From Verrucomicrobia subdivision 3 bacterium UBA693 (GTDB lineage: Bacteria; Verrucomicrobiota; Verrucomicrobiia; Limisphaerales; UBA8199): DNA of 64,000 bases. The DNA lies in NCBI GenBank assembly GCA_002298785.1, contig DBMR01000010.1:73921-137920 (forward strand), given 5' to 3'. A program made the position numbers and the translations under genes. Positions 42,515 through 52,900 of the stretch are shown in pieces. The notes beneath the pieces are model-generated. The model was given only the letters and a program-made list of their open reading frames with translations. It ran no database searches and was not told the DNA's origin. Within the stretch, counting starts at the first letter, position 1, and each line of letters begins with the position of its first letter.

Positions 42515-45022
42515 CTACGGCTTCTTGTCGGCGTGCCTTGCCAGAGGCGTGGCGGGACCCAGGGTGCGCAGTTCGATTTTCAGACCGGCGCCGTCAGGCG
42601 TTCGGTGGCCAACAGTGAATTGTTGAGTTCCGGTCCCGATTTGGGCCGCCGAGCCAAGCACCGGGAGGCGGGCGACTTCTTTCCAAGCTGAATCACAAAT
42701 CGTGGCTTCCGATCCCCCGGCATATTTCAGGCTACCTCCAGGCGGTAGGCCGCGGTCCTCCAGCGCCAGGACCGATTGTCCATTTATCTTTACGGTAACT
42801 CCAGTCAGAGGTTGTTTGCCCGTGGAACGCAATGACCAACGCAGCCGCTGCGGGCCAAAGGGATTTTGAAATGCGCATGGCGCGGGCTCGGCTTTGCTGC
42901 CGTCGTCCGTGAAGCGTTCGGTATGTGCTTCATAGAGGTTCCAGCCCTGGCTGGAGGCGGCTTCGAGCTGGAACTCGCGGGTGTTGTCGCGCAAGGTCGC
43001 TTTGACTGCCGGGGGGAAAGCGCCACACATCCGCGCGGTTTCCCATTGTTTCACGGCTTCCAGAATGGCCAGTGAGGCACCGAACTGCCGGGTGGCGGCG
43101 ACGGAATTGGGGTCGGCTTCGAGTTGCGCGGTGCTGGCCAGGCTGGCGGCGAGGGCAAAGCCGGCGTCGAACCCGGCGGCGCGGGCCAGGAGCCACTCAG
43201 CGTCCTCGATGCTGGTGTCGGGGCGGAGCGCGAACCAACCAAGCATGTGCGGCATCAGGTTGCGTTCGAAATGCAACTGGTTCTTGAAACGATACAGCGT
43301 CTGACTTTCGCGGAAGCCGGCATACCAGGGTTCGCCCCAGTTCATTCTGGTGTAAATGTGCCAATTAAAATGGCCCGGGTTGCTGGCGTCGTTGATCTGA
43401 CCGCGCAACTCCGGCGCCAGCGCATTATACCAGGCTTCAGTGAAGAGGGTTCGGCCGTACTGGCCCATGCCAGTGGACCAGTTTCCTTCCAGGCCATCGA
43501 GCGAGATCTGGAGCGTGCCTGCATGATTGCATAGCTTTGCGATGTTGCGCGCGACTTCCTGCGAGAGCGCGGCATCGGTCAGGAAGACCTTATAATCATG
43601 GTCCATGAGCTTCGCCACGGGGAGGCGTTCGGCATGTGCCGTCGGGGTGGTGCCCCAACTGCCGCGCTGGCATCCAAGCAACCTCCAGGGAGCCGCGGTC
43701 GAGACCGATCCGTAACGGATGAGTTCATCTCCAATGACCACTGTGTTCAGCGCCGTCGCTTTCCGGAACACCTCGGGCGCTGCGACCGGGATTTCGGTTT
43801 GGGCAGCGTCCACGGCGGCGGTTAGCTCGCAGGAGCCGATTCTGGCCAGACCACGATGAGGTGTGGGAGTGACGTAGGAGTCGTTCGGAGTGATGAAATT
43901 GGAAAGCGTGTGAAAGCCGATGCGCACACCGGCCTGGCGGGCCCGTTGCACGCACTGGCGCAGTCCGTCCCAGCCCGATGGGAACAGGTTGGTCTTGAGG
44001 AGGAAATGCCCCCAGGTCTCGAACGGTGAGCTGTGATACAGATATTTCAGGCCCGCGCGACGCGTCATCTCCACGGCGCGATCGATCGTCGCCTCGCTGA
44101 AGTCCACGATGAGATAAGAACAATTGGCGTTGGTCGCGATCTTGGCCCAGGTCCCATCCAGCATCGGATGGGGCAGGCCTTCCGCCAATTCGATGGCGCC
44201 GATTGTCTCCAGGGCTTTTGCCGACGGGCAGGCGAACAGGGCGATTTTACTGCCAATAACGCCGCCGTCATTGAAGGCTGGGGCCAGGTAACTTTCGTGC
44301 CCCCAGTTGGCAATGATGCGGTCGGTGGCGCGATTGCGGCAAAAGGCCTGTAACACACTGCCGAACTCGGTGCGCCGGGCGGTATCGCCTCGAAACAGTT
44401 GCTCCTTGCTTAATTCCGGAGGGGATTGTGCATAGTGGCCCGGATCATCCGCTCCGTAATCGGCTTCGATGTCATTCTCTCGGGTCGGGTAGCCACCCAA
44501 AGTCTTGGCGTTCAGAGCCTGGATACCGACGGCAAAGTTGGCATCACGCACTACTCCCACCACTTCGCCGATCACGTCACCGATTGTCGTGGGGTAGGGA
44601 CCCCAGAGCACGAGTTCGACGCGGTTGGCCGGATTTAGTTCGAGCAACTCAAAGACAACATGGGTAGGCTTCTCGGTCACCCTTAGAATTGCGGTGACGT
44701 CCACCGGGGAGAAGCGCAGGGATAGTCTGCCGGAGGAGGCATCCCAGGTGGCCTGGTCGGGGGCTTGGAGTTTGCCGTTGACGCGCACGCTTAAGAGCGG
44801 CGACGGTTGCTGAGGGGCGAGAAAATCGCGGCCATCGGAATTTCGGGAGATTGCAGCCAGCGATCCACTGCTGGCGATGCTGAAAGTGACGTCGCGGGTG
44901 CGCAGCTTGACCAACGGTGTTTCCGTTCCCGCAGGCGCAGCCCACGCCAGGCTCAGAGACCAAACCAGTATGGCGATGTGGTGCCACCGATTGACGGAGT
45001 GATGGAAGGTTGAAATTCGCAT
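42515..45022 (-). CDS. Secreted glycoside-hydrolase-like protein, family unassigned
   Basis: 835 residues. A signal peptide (IAILVWSLSLAWAAPAG) is followed by a beta-rich N-terminal domain (about 35-260), a probable (beta/alpha)8 barrel (about 290-640) and a C-terminal beta domain. In the barrel, segments such as NCSYLIVDFSEATIDRAVEMTRRAGLKYLYH, GWDGLRQCVQRARQAGVRIGFHTLSNF and TLQISLDGLEGNWSTGMGQYG are typical of retaining alpha-glycosidases of the GH27/31/36 type, where the Asp of ISLDG could be catalytic. I cannot place it in a named family. It is divergent from the GH95 gene (290 bases), pointing to linked regulation. Confidence 0.6.
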   Translation of the reverse strand: MRISTFHHSVNRWHHIAILVWSLSLAWAAPAGTETPLVKLRTRDVTFSIASSGSLAAISRNSDGRDFLAPQQPSPLLSVRVNGKLQAPDQATWDASSGRLSLRFSPVDVTAILRVTEKPTHVVFELLELNPANRVELVLWGPYPTTIGDVIGEVVGVVRDANFAVGIQALNAKTLGGYPTRENDIEADYGADDPGHYAQSPPELSKEQLFRGDTARRTEFGSVLQAFCRNRATDRIIANWGHESYLAPAFNDGGVIGSKIALFACPSAKALETIGAIELAEGLPHPMLDGTWAKIATNANCSYLIVDFSEATIDRAVEMTRRAGLKYLYHSSPFETWGHFLLKTNLFPSGWDGLRQCVQRARQAGVRIGFHTLSNFITPNDSYVTPTPHRGLARIGSCELTAAVDAAQTEIPVAAPEVFRKATALNTVVIGDELIRYGSVSTAAPWRLLGCQRGSWGTTPTAHAERLPVAKLMDHDYKVFLTDAALSQEVARNIAKLCNHAGTLQISLDGLEGNWSTGMGQYGRTLFTEAWYNALAPELRGQINDASNPGHFNWHIYTRMNWGEPWYAGFRESQTLYRFKNQLHFERNLMPHMLGWFALRPDTSIEDAEWLLARAAGFDAGFALAASLASTAQLEADPNSVAATRQFGASLAILEAVKQWETARMCGAFPPAVKATLRDNTREFQLEAASSQGWNLYEAHTERFTDDGSKAEPAPCAFQNPFGPQRLRWSLRSTGKQPLTGVTVKINGQSVLALEDRGLPPGGSLKYAGGSEATICDSAWKEVARLPVLGSAAQIGTGTQQFTVGHRTPDGAGLKIELRTLGPATPLARHADKKP

Positions 45023-45312
45023 AGCATCATCGAGTTAAAACACGAACTTTTCTGCTGCCGCCAGCGGGCGTTAGCCGGGCGCCAAAGCGCGGCCGAATTC
45101 GCGGGTGACAGACGAGTGTTGGCTTAAGCTTGATCGACTGGCGCGATCTGGCCAGCCAAAAATCAGGAAACTATTCCATGCCGACACCTGGCGATCGCGG
45201 CGGTGCGGAAGTGGACGTTGGTTGGATTGGTAGTTTGTTTTGCGTCCGAGCGTCAAAACCATTACAAACCAAGGACTGATTCGGCCGTGGTGGTCAAACG
45301 GCTCATACGCAC
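45023..45312. other. Intergenic region between divergent glycosidase genes
   Basis: 290 bases between the start codons of the unassigned glycosidase (minus) and the GH95 gene (plus). It should hold both promoters. I see no convincing -35/-10 pair, no strong palindrome and no small open frame with a plausible start. Confidence 0.5.
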
Positions 45313-48273
45313 ATGAACACACGATTCAAACAAAACTTCTTCCGCCCCGTGTTACTGCTCATGACTTTGCTGGCTTGTGGCAGTTTGCCGGCGGCCGAGG
45401 GATACCGACTGGACGGTCAATCACGACTTTATGAAGTTCCCGCTGGCAAAGCTCTCGACCTGACGGACGAAGTCACCCTCGAGGCGTGGGTCAAGGCGGA
45501 CAAGATGAGGGAGGGCGGTGGGCGGATCATGGATAAATCCGCACCCGGCACGCAGCTTGGTTACATGCTCGACACGTTCCCTGGAAATTCGCTGCGCTTT
45601 CTCAACGTTAAAGGCATGTGCAGCTTCAAAGCCAATCTGTCGGCAGACCGCTGGAGCCATGTCGTGGGAGTCTATAGCGCCTCGAAACAGATCATGAAGG
45701 TCTATTGCGACGGAAAGGAAGTTGCAAGTCTTGGGGGAGATAATTGGCCGCGCTTGAGCTCAAGCCGCGTGCCGCTGCGAATTGGCTGCGATCCGAGCGG
45801 AGGCAACCGCTTTCAAGGTGGCATTCTGCGCGCCGCAATCTACGGGCGCGCGCTCACGGCCGAGGAAATCGCCAAGCGCGCTGAAACGACCGGGCGGGAG
45901 TCGCTCCCCGGGGTGCTGGGAGAATGGGCATTCGTCGAAAAGCCGGGCCAGACGATTCAACCTGCTGCCGGCAACCTGGCGTTGAGAATGGCGAGGCCCG
46001 GCAACGGTTCCGGCAATGTCGGGATCGAAGAGTTCACCGGCGAGTTTGCCGGTGAAGCCTCAGCGCCCGAGGAACCGCTCAGTCTGTGGTATCGCCGGCC
46101 CGCGCGGCAATGGGTCGAAGCGCTCGCCATTGGCAGCGGGCGTCTGGGGGCGATGGTATTCGGCGGTATCAATGAGGAGCGGTTGCAGCTTAATGAAGAT
46201 ACGCTGTGGGGCGGCGGTCCGTATGACCAGAATAATCCGGAAGCGCTCGGGGCGTTGCCGGAGGCGCGGCGCTTGATTTTTGAGGGCAAATACCGCGAGG
46301 CGGACCGGTTGGTGAACCAAAAGATGATTGCCATTCCACGCGGCCAGATGCCCTACCAAACCGTGGGAGATCTCTTGCTGAATTTTGATCGGGTGGAAAG
46401 CGTAACGGATTATCGCCGTGACCTGAACCTCGACACCGCCATCACGCGAGTTACTTACACCGCCGGCGGCGTGAAGTTTACGCGCGAGATTTTCGCCAGC
46501 CCCGCGGACCAGGTGATCGTCATGCGCATCACGGCGGATCGACCGGGGCGGATCACCTTTTCGACCGGCTTTAACACGCCGCAGAAGGCTTTGGTGACCA
46601 ACTTGGGCGCCGACACGCTGGTGCTCACCGGGGTCAACGCCAAGGCAGACGGCATTGAAGGAGCGCTGAAGTTTCAGGCCCGTGTCCGCATGCTCGGTTC
46701 CGGCGGTACGACCAGTTCGGACGGCGAGCACCTTCAAGTGAAACAGGCCGATGCCGTGACCCTGCTCATCGCGGCCGCCACCAGTTATCGGAGTTTCAAG
46801 GATGTAAGCGGTGATCCCAACGCCCTGGCCACGCAGTATCTCACGGCTGCCGGCCGGAAGTCGTTTGAGGAATTGCGCCGGGCGCACGTTGCCGAGCATC
46901 AACGGTTGTTCCGGCGGGTGAAACTGGACCTCGGCACGACTGCGGCCGCGAAACAGCCCACCGACGAGCGGATCAAGAACTTCGACCGGGGCTCCGACCC
47001 ACAACTGGCCGCGTTATATTTCCAATTTGGCCGCTACTTGCTGATCTCCTGCTCCCGCCCAGGTGGCCAGCCGGCGAATTTGCAGGGGCTTTGGGCGGAG
47101 GGATTGAACCCGCCCTGGGGAGGTAAATATACCATTAACATCAATACTGAGATGAACTATTGGCCGGCGGATACGTGCAATCTCGGCGAGTGCGTCGCGC
47201 CGTTGATGTCGATGGTGAACGATCTCACTGAAACCGGGGCGCGGGCGGCGAAAATGCATTGGGGCGCTGGTGGCTGGGTCGCCCATCATAACACCGATTT
47301 GTGGCGTGCCGCTTCACCGATTGATGGGCCCTGGGGTCACTGGCCGACCGGCGGGGCCTGGCTCTGCCAGAATCTTTGGGAGCATTATTTGTTCACAGGC
47401 GACCGCGGTTTTCTCAAGGGCCTTTACCCGGCAATGAAAGGGGCGGCGCAGTTTTTCCTCGATTCCCTGGTCGAGGAACCGAGTCACAAATGGCTCGTGA
47501 CTTGCCCATCAGCCTCACCGGAGAATGGTCATCCGCAGGGCACCAGCATTTGTGCCGGACCGACCATGGACAACCAGATCATCCGCGACTTATTCGACAA
47601 TTGTATTGCGGCTTCGAAGGAGTTGGGTGTGGATGAGGATTTTCGGCAGCGGCTCATCACCACCCGGGCCCGGCTGGCTCCCAATCAAATCGGCAAAGCC
47701 GGCCAACTCCAGGAATGGCTGGAGGATTGGGACATGGAAGTCGGCGATCGCCATCACCGCCATGTGTCGCACCTATACGGCCTTTATCCGAGCGCCCAGA
47801 TATCTTTGCGTGGTACCCCGGAACTGGCGGCTGCGGCGAGGAGATCATTGGAGCTTCGTGGTGATGACGCGACTGGTTGGGCCATCGCCTGGCGGCTGTG
47901 CCTTTGGGCACGGTTGCAGGATGCCGAGCATACTTACAAGATCCTGGCCCTCCTGTTGCGGCCTGACCGCACTTACCCGAACATGTTTGACGCGCACCCG
48001 CCCTTCCAGATCGACGGCAACTTTGGTGGCACAGCCGGGATTGCCGAAATGTTGCTGCAAAGCCATGCGGGTGAAATCGAATTGCTGCCCGCGCTGCCTC
48101 AGGCCTGGCCCGCCGGTTCCGTCAAGGGCTTGCGCGCCCGCGGCGGTATCACGGTGGATCTCGAATGGAAAGCCGGCAAAGTCGTCCAGTATCGTCTCGC
48201 GTCAGATTCGCCCCGGGAGGTGAAACTCCGCATGAACGGCGCAACCAGGACTGTGAAGACGGAAAAACTCTGA
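45313..48273 (+). CDS. GH95 alpha-L-fucosidase with N-terminal LamG domain
   Basis: 986 residues. A signal with a possible lipobox (LLACGSLP) is followed by a LamG/concanavalin-like domain (about 35-215; VTLEAWVKADKMREGGGRIMDKS). GH95 begins near residue 255 (WVEALAIGSGRLGAMVFGGINEERLQLNEDTLWGGGPYDQ). The catalytic Asn pair region is NINTEMNYWPA (about 608-618), and the C-terminal FQIDGNFGGTAGI (about 897) holds the Asp that matches the bifidobacterial enzyme. GH95 enzymes remove alpha-1,2-fucose by inversion; some act on galactose. It is probably outer-membrane bound or secreted. Confidence 0.93.
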   Translation: MNTRFKQNFFRPVLLLMTLLACGSLPAAEGYRLDGQSRLYEVPAGKALDLTDEVTLEAWVKADKMREGGGRIMDKSAPGTQLGYMLDTFPGNSLRFLNVKGMCSFKANLSADRWSHVVGVYSASKQIMKVYCDGKEVASLGGDNWPRLSSSRVPLRIGCDPSGGNRFQGGILRAAIYGRALTAEEIAKRAETTGRESLPGVLGEWAFVEKPGQTIQPAAGNLALRMARPGNGSGNVGIEEFTGEFAGEASAPEEPLSLWYRRPARQWVEALAIGSGRLGAMVFGGINEERLQLNEDTLWGGGPYDQNNPEALGALPEARRLIFEGKYREADRLVNQKMIAIPRGQMPYQTVGDLLLNFDRVESVTDYRRDLNLDTAITRVTYTAGGVKFTREIFASPADQVIVMRITADRPGRITFSTGFNTPQKALVTNLGADTLVLTGVNAKADGIEGALKFQARVRMLGSGGTTSSDGEHLQVKQADAVTLLIAAATSYRSFKDVSGDPNALATQYLTAAGRKSFEELRRAHVAEHQRLFRRVKLDLGTTAAAKQPTDERIKNFDRGSDPQLAALYFQFGRYLLISCSRPGGQPANLQGLWAEGLNPPWGGKYTININTEMNYWPADTCNLGECVAPLMSMVNDLTETGARAAKMHWGAGGWVAHHNTDLWRAASPIDGPWGHWPTGGAWLCQNLWEHYLFTGDRGFLKGLYPAMKGAAQFFLDSLVEEPSHKWLVTCPSASPENGHPQGTSICAGPTMDNQIIRDLFDNCIAASKELGVDEDFRQRLITTRARLAPNQIGKAGQLQEWLEDWDMEVGDRHHRHVSHLYGLYPSAQISLRGTPELAAAARRSLELRGDDATGWAIAWRLCLWARLQDAEHTYKILALLLRPDRTYPNMFDAHPPFQIDGNFGGTAGIAEMLLQSHAGEIELLPALPQAWPAGSVKGLRARGGITVDLEWKAGKVVQYRLASDSPREVKLRMNGATRTVKTEKL

Positions 48274-48278
48274 ACCGA

Positions 48279-48293
48279 GAGGCGAAACGCTTC
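48279..48293. terminator. Hairpin between convergent genes
   Basis: GAGGCG-AAA-CGCTTC (one G-T pair) lies 5 bases after the GH95 stop and 3 bases from the end of the sigma-factor gene. It could end both transcripts. No clear T-run is present. Confidence 0.35.
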
Positions 48294-48296
48294 AGC

Positions 48297-48890
48297 TCAA
48301 GTCGATGGCATGACCGGCGCCAGGGCGGTGCGCAATTGTTGTCTGGCCCGGTAAATGCGAGTTTCCACTGCCTTCACCGAACAATTTAAGATGGCAGCGA
48401 TTTCGGCCTGGGGCAGTTCCTGGTAGACAGCCAATATCAGCGGTTGGCTCAATTCTTCGGGGAGAGCGCCAATCGCACGACGTACGGCTTCAGCGCGTTC
48501 CTCGGCTTGCAGGATCTGATCGGGGAGCGGTTCGACGGCGGCGAGCGTCGCTTGGAGATTGGTTTCAGAAGGTCCGGTCTCGGCGTCGAGCGAGACTTGT
48601 TGGTGCCGTGTGCGCCAGCGGTAACGGTCCCGCACCAGGTTGCTGGCGATGGCGTAAAGCCAGGTGGTGAATTTTCTTCCCGGTTCATAGTTTGCGCGAT
48701 GGTGGTAAACCCGGGCGAAGGTTTCCTGGGCCAGATCGGCGGCATCCGATTCATCCTGCAGCGCGCGAACCAGGTAATGGAACAACTTCTCGGCGTGGCG
48801 TTCCATGAGGTCGTTGAGGGCAGCGTCGTGGCCATTGGCCAGTCGCGACATATCCTGCGCATCCTGCTCCTCGACGGTGAAGGCATTCAT
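48297..48890 (-). CDS. ECF-type RNA polymerase sigma factor
   Basis: 197 residues with sigma region 2 (about 20-90; LNDLMERHAEKLFHYLVRALQDESDAADLAQETFARVYHH, WLYAIASNLVRDRYR) and region 4 (about 135-190; ALPEELSQPLILAVYQELPQAEIAAILNCSVKAVETRIYRARQQL). There is no region 3, as in all ECF factors. It follows a periplasmic metal-sensor gene (10 bases) and an anti-sigma-like gene, so it probably acts as the metal-responsive sigma of the upstream RND efflux genes. In the cnr system of Cupriavidus the gene order is the same (Y, X, H). Confidence 0.92.
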   Translation of the reverse strand: MNAFTVEEQDAQDMSRLANGHDAALNDLMERHAEKLFHYLVRALQDESDAADLAQETFARVYHHRANYEPGRKFTTWLYAIASNLVRDRYRWRTRHQQVSLDAETGPSETNLQATLAAVEPLPDQILQAEERAEAVRRAIGALPEELSQPLILAVYQELPQAEIAAILNCSVKAVETRIYRARQQLRTALAPVMPST

Positions 48891-48900
48891 CGGTGGCAGG

Positions 48901-49404
48901 CTACATCGAGTGATGATGCGCCGAATGATCGGTCGGTTCGGTGCGATGCCGTTCCTCCATGGCCTGGCCGCGCAGGAAGGTTTGTTTCTCGACCCAGTCG
49001 AGGTAGCGGCGGCCTTGCTCCGGAGGCATTGTCCGGCTGACCGCCATAAAATGCTTCATCATCTCGGCTTCGCATTCACCCCGCATCTTTGCGCGCTCCA
49101 CGAGCAGGCTTTCGATCTCCGGCGTGACTGCGGCGGCCTGGGCGAACAGCACCTTGAGTTTCTGGCTTTGCTCCTCGATCCGCTGGCAGCGCGCGGCGCA
49201 TTGGGGCAGGTAGGCGGCGTGTAATTGGGAGATCCGGGTGAATTCGGCGTCGCTAAGCTTGAACTCCTTCTTCAGCCACGCCAATTCCGGCTGTGGCCCG
49301 CGAAGCATGTCTCGATACGAGGCCGTTCCCAGGTAGTAGAACCCGGCGAAGCCCAGGGCGCCGAGGAGCAAACCCAGCAGCAGGATGACGGTGCCTCTCT
49401 TCAC
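48901..49404 (-). CDS. Periplasmic heavy-metal sensor (CnrX/Spy-like)
   Basis: 167 residues. An N-terminal membrane anchor (VILLLGLLLGALGFAGFYYLG, residues about 5-25) is followed by a helical-hairpin periplasmic domain of the Metal_resist type: LSDAEFTRISQLHAAYLPQCAARC and MMKHFMAVSRTMPPEQGRRYLDW. Possible ligands are H62, C69, C73, C111, H118 and M120; the Cys pair is not part of the CnrX site, so metal specificity may differ. A His-rich tail ends the protein (DHSAHHHSM). Its start overlaps the anti-sigma gene by 4 bases (ATGA), indicating translational coupling. Confidence 0.85.
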   Translation of the reverse strand: MKRGTVILLLGLLLGALGFAGFYYLGTASYRDMLRGPQPELAWLKKEFKLSDAEFTRISQLHAAYLPQCAARCQRIEEQSQKLKVLFAQAAAVTPEIESLLVERAKMRGECEAEMMKHFMAVSRTMPPEQGRRYLDWVEKQTFLRGQAMEERHRTEPTDHSAHHHSM

Positions 49405-49748
49405 GGGTGCGGGCTATCGGCTCGATACGGGTCAATGGCCTGGACGTAGCGCAGGCTGAGCTCTGAATCCAGCCGTGTGGTTTTGACTTGAGCCGCCCAC
49501 GCGCCAGCGGCTACGCCGATGGTCATCAGCACCGCCAGGTAGGCATAAGCAATGCGGGGCCGCCGCACCACACCCTCGATCATGCGCCACAACCCGGACA
49601 AGGTCGCGGCTTCGGACCGCTGATCGGTTTTGGCGATTCGCTGCCAAACCTGTTCCTGAAAGCGGGGCGGGACCGGCGCGGCTACGGTCCATTGCCGGAG
49701 CACTTTGTCCAGGGCTTCCTCACCCGGAGGTGTCATATTTGCATTCAT
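49401..49748 (-). CDS. Small transmembrane anti-sigma-like protein
   Basis: 115 residues with a cytoplasmic N-terminal part (about 1-66) containing ALDKVLRQWTVAAPVPPRFQEQVWQRIAK, one membrane helix (about 67-86; IAYAYLAVLMTIGVAAGAWAA) and about 29 periplasmic residues. The size, topology and place before the metal sensor and ECF sigma genes suggest an anti-sigma factor that holds the sigma at the membrane, as CnrY does. The sequence has no recognised anti-sigma zinc motif. The assignment rests mainly on context. Confidence 0.72.
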   Translation of the reverse strand: MNANMTPPGEEALDKVLRQWTVAAPVPPRFQEQVWQRIAKTDQRSEAATLSGLWRMIEGVVRRPRIAYAYLAVLMTIGVAAGAWAAQVKTTRLDSELSLRYVQAIDPYRADSPHP

Positions 49749-49955
49749 TTCACAGACGACTTCAGGACCATATCAGCTTGGCCGCATCTGCGTAAGCTTC
49801 CTGATTGGAATCATTGCTGCCAAACTGTTTCAAAGGCGTATCTCGAATTCGATGATGGATCAACCATCATCTGCCTGCTTACCTAACTACGTTACGCACG
49901 AGCGAATCCCTTGCATAATCTGAACCTGACCTGGAGCAGTGGTGCCGCCGTGGCC

Positions 49956-52900
49956 TCAGGCAGGGACTGGTTTCGGATCGGTTGGGTCCGGACTGGAATC
50001 CTCCGGTGGTAACTGCTTAAGGCTGCACGACCGCCATAAGTAATAGATCGCGGGATAGACGAGCAACTCCATGATCGTCGAGGTGATCACGCCGCCGATC
50101 ATCGGCGTGGCGATGCGTTTCATCACGTCCGCACCGCTGCCGTGGCTCCAGAGGATCGGGGCCAGGCCGGCGATGATGACGCAGGCCGTCATGGCTTTGG
50201 GCCGCACCCGCTTGACGGCGCCGTGATAGATCGCATCGCGCAAGCCCGCCAGATTTCGCATCAACCCCCGTTTCTTCCAATCTTCATAAGCCAGGTCCAG
50301 GTAGAGCAGCATCACCACCCCGGTCTCAGCATCGAGGCCGGCTAGTGCGATGATCCCGACCCACACCGCCACACTCAGGTTGTAGTTCAACAGCGCCAGG
50401 ATCCCGATGGCTCCGACCAAAGAAAACGGCACCGCCAGCATTACGATGGCAGTTTTAACCGCCGAGCGGGTGTTCAGATAAATAATCAGGACTATCAGGA
50501 GGAGCGTGAGCGGCACCACGATCATCAGTCGTTGCTGCGCGCGCAGCATGTATTCGTACTGGCCGCTCCAGAAGATGTTGTAACCGCTGGGCAATTTGAT
50601 GGTGCCGTTGGCGACAGCCTCGTTCACGGCGCGCATGGCCATTTGCACATAGGTGCCGATATCCACCCCTTTGACATCGACGTAAATCCAGGCATTGGGC
50701 ACGGCGGCCTCGCTCTTGACTCCCATGGGGGCATGCACCGTCTCGATTTTCGCCAATTGCCCCAAAGGCACCTGTGCGCCCGTGGGGGTGGGGACCACGA
50801 TTTCACGCAAGGCCCCGAGGTTCTCCCGGAAATCCCGGCTGTAGCGGAGATTGATGCCGTAGCGCTCCAAACCCTCGACCGTGGTCGTCAAGGGCATGCC
50901 GCCCAAGGCGACTTCGAGGACGTCCTGAACGTCGGCGATTTTAAGCCCATAACGGGCGATGGCCTGGCGGTCGATCTTGAACTGAATGTAATTGCCGCCC
51001 ATCGTGCGTTCGGCGAAAGCGCTCAGCGTCCCGGGCACGCCCTTAACTACCGCCTCGATTTCCGCAGCGATGCTCTCCAGTTGCGCCAGGTCCGGCCCGG
51101 CGACTTTGATCCCGACGGGGGTCTTGATGCCGGTAGCCAGCATGTCGATCCGGGTCTTGATCGGCATGGTCCAGGCGTTGTTCAGGCCGGGAATCTGGAC
51201 CGCGGCATTCAGAGCGTCCACGAGTTCGTCCGAGGTGCGGCGGCGATGGGCCAGGATTTTGCCGTCCGCATCTTTGATGTCCACGGCCGGCCATTCCGCT
51301 TCGGGCTTGAGCATGATGGTGGTTTCGATCATGTCGAACGGGGCGGGGTCGGTGGCACTTTCGGCCCGCCCAACTTTTCCGAAAACGTGATGCACTTCCG
51401 GAAAGCGGCGGATGAGCTTGTCTGTGGTTTGCAGTACTTCCCGGGCTTTAGTGGGGGAGATACCCGGAAAGGTGGTGGGCATGTAAAGGAGGTCCCCTTC
51501 ATAAAGGGGAGGCATAAACTCCGAGCCGAGGTTCTGGTAGGGAAAGAATTTGCCGGCTTTGAAAGCCCATTCTTTCGCCGGACCATCCGGCAGCAGGCGT
51601 GCGGCGAGAAAGTTCCAGGGGAAGAACACCCAAATGATAAGGCCGCCGGCGGCGAACACGACTGGCCAGCGCCATTTAATTACAAAATCAATCACCGGAT
51701 GGTACAGCCAGATCAACAGGCGATTGATGGGGTTCTTCTCCTCTGGCGGGATTTTCCCACGAATGAAGAAACCCATCAGGACCGGGGCCAGGGTGATCGA
51801 CAGGATGGCTGCGGCGGCCATTGAATAGGTCTTGGTGAAGGCCAGCGGTTTAAACATCCGGCCTTCCTGCGCCTGCAAGGTGAAAACCGGCAGGAAGGAG
51901 ACTGTGATCACCAGCAGAGAGTAAAACAGGGTCGGACCCACTTCGATCGAGGCGTCGCGGATGATGTCCCAATGAGGTTTCTTGCCCTGGTCATGCTCCA
52001 TGTGTTTATGGGCGTTTTCGATCATGATGATGACCGCGTCCACCATGGCACCAATGGCAATGGCGATGCCGCCGAGGGACATGATATTCGAGCTGATGCC
52101 CTGGCCGAACATCACCAGGAAGGACATCAGCACCGCGATCGGGAGGATCAGGATCGCAACCAGCGCGCTGCGCAGGTGCATCAGGAACGCGAGGCAAACC
52201 AGGGCCACGACGATGCTTTCTTCGATCAACTTTTCCTCGAGGGTTTTGACGGCGCGATCAATCAACGTGCTGCGGTCGTAAACGACGGTGTATTTCACGT
52301 CCTCCGGCAGGCCTTTGATAGCCACCTCGAGCTTCTTTTTGACATCCATGATGACCTGCCGGGCATTGGCTCCATACCGCACCACGACCACGCCTCCCAC
52401 GGTTTCTCCTTCACCGTTCAGTTCGGCGATACCGCGGCGCATATCGGGTCCGAATTCCACGTTCGCCACCTGGCGCAGCAGGATGGGCACGCCCTTCTCC
52501 TCGACCCCCACCGCCACGTCGCGCAGGTCCTCCAGGCGCTCGACGTAGCCCAGCACCCGGATCATGAACTCCTTTTCCGACAATTCGATGGAACGTCCGC
52601 CCACTTCGCCGTTGCTGCGCTGCACCGCCATCGCCACCTCGGAGATCGACAGGTTGTAGGCTCGCAGCTTGGCGGGATCCACAGTCACCTGATACTGCTT
52701 TACGAAGCCGCCGACGGAAGCGACTTCGGAGACGCCTTCCACCGAGGCTAGTTGGTAACGCAGGTACCAATCCTGCATCGAGCGTAACTCCGCCAGGTCG
52801 CGATTGGTGGAGTTGATGGAATACATGAACGCCCAACCAACACCGGTGGCGTCGGGACCCAGCGTGGGGGTGACATTCCTCGGCAATTGCGAACTCAGCC

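Noticed and set aside
50532..51824. 430-codon plus-strand open frame opposite the CusA gene
   Set aside because: His/Asp/Gly-rich shadow of the antisense codons; the CusA frame has full family motifs along its whole length.
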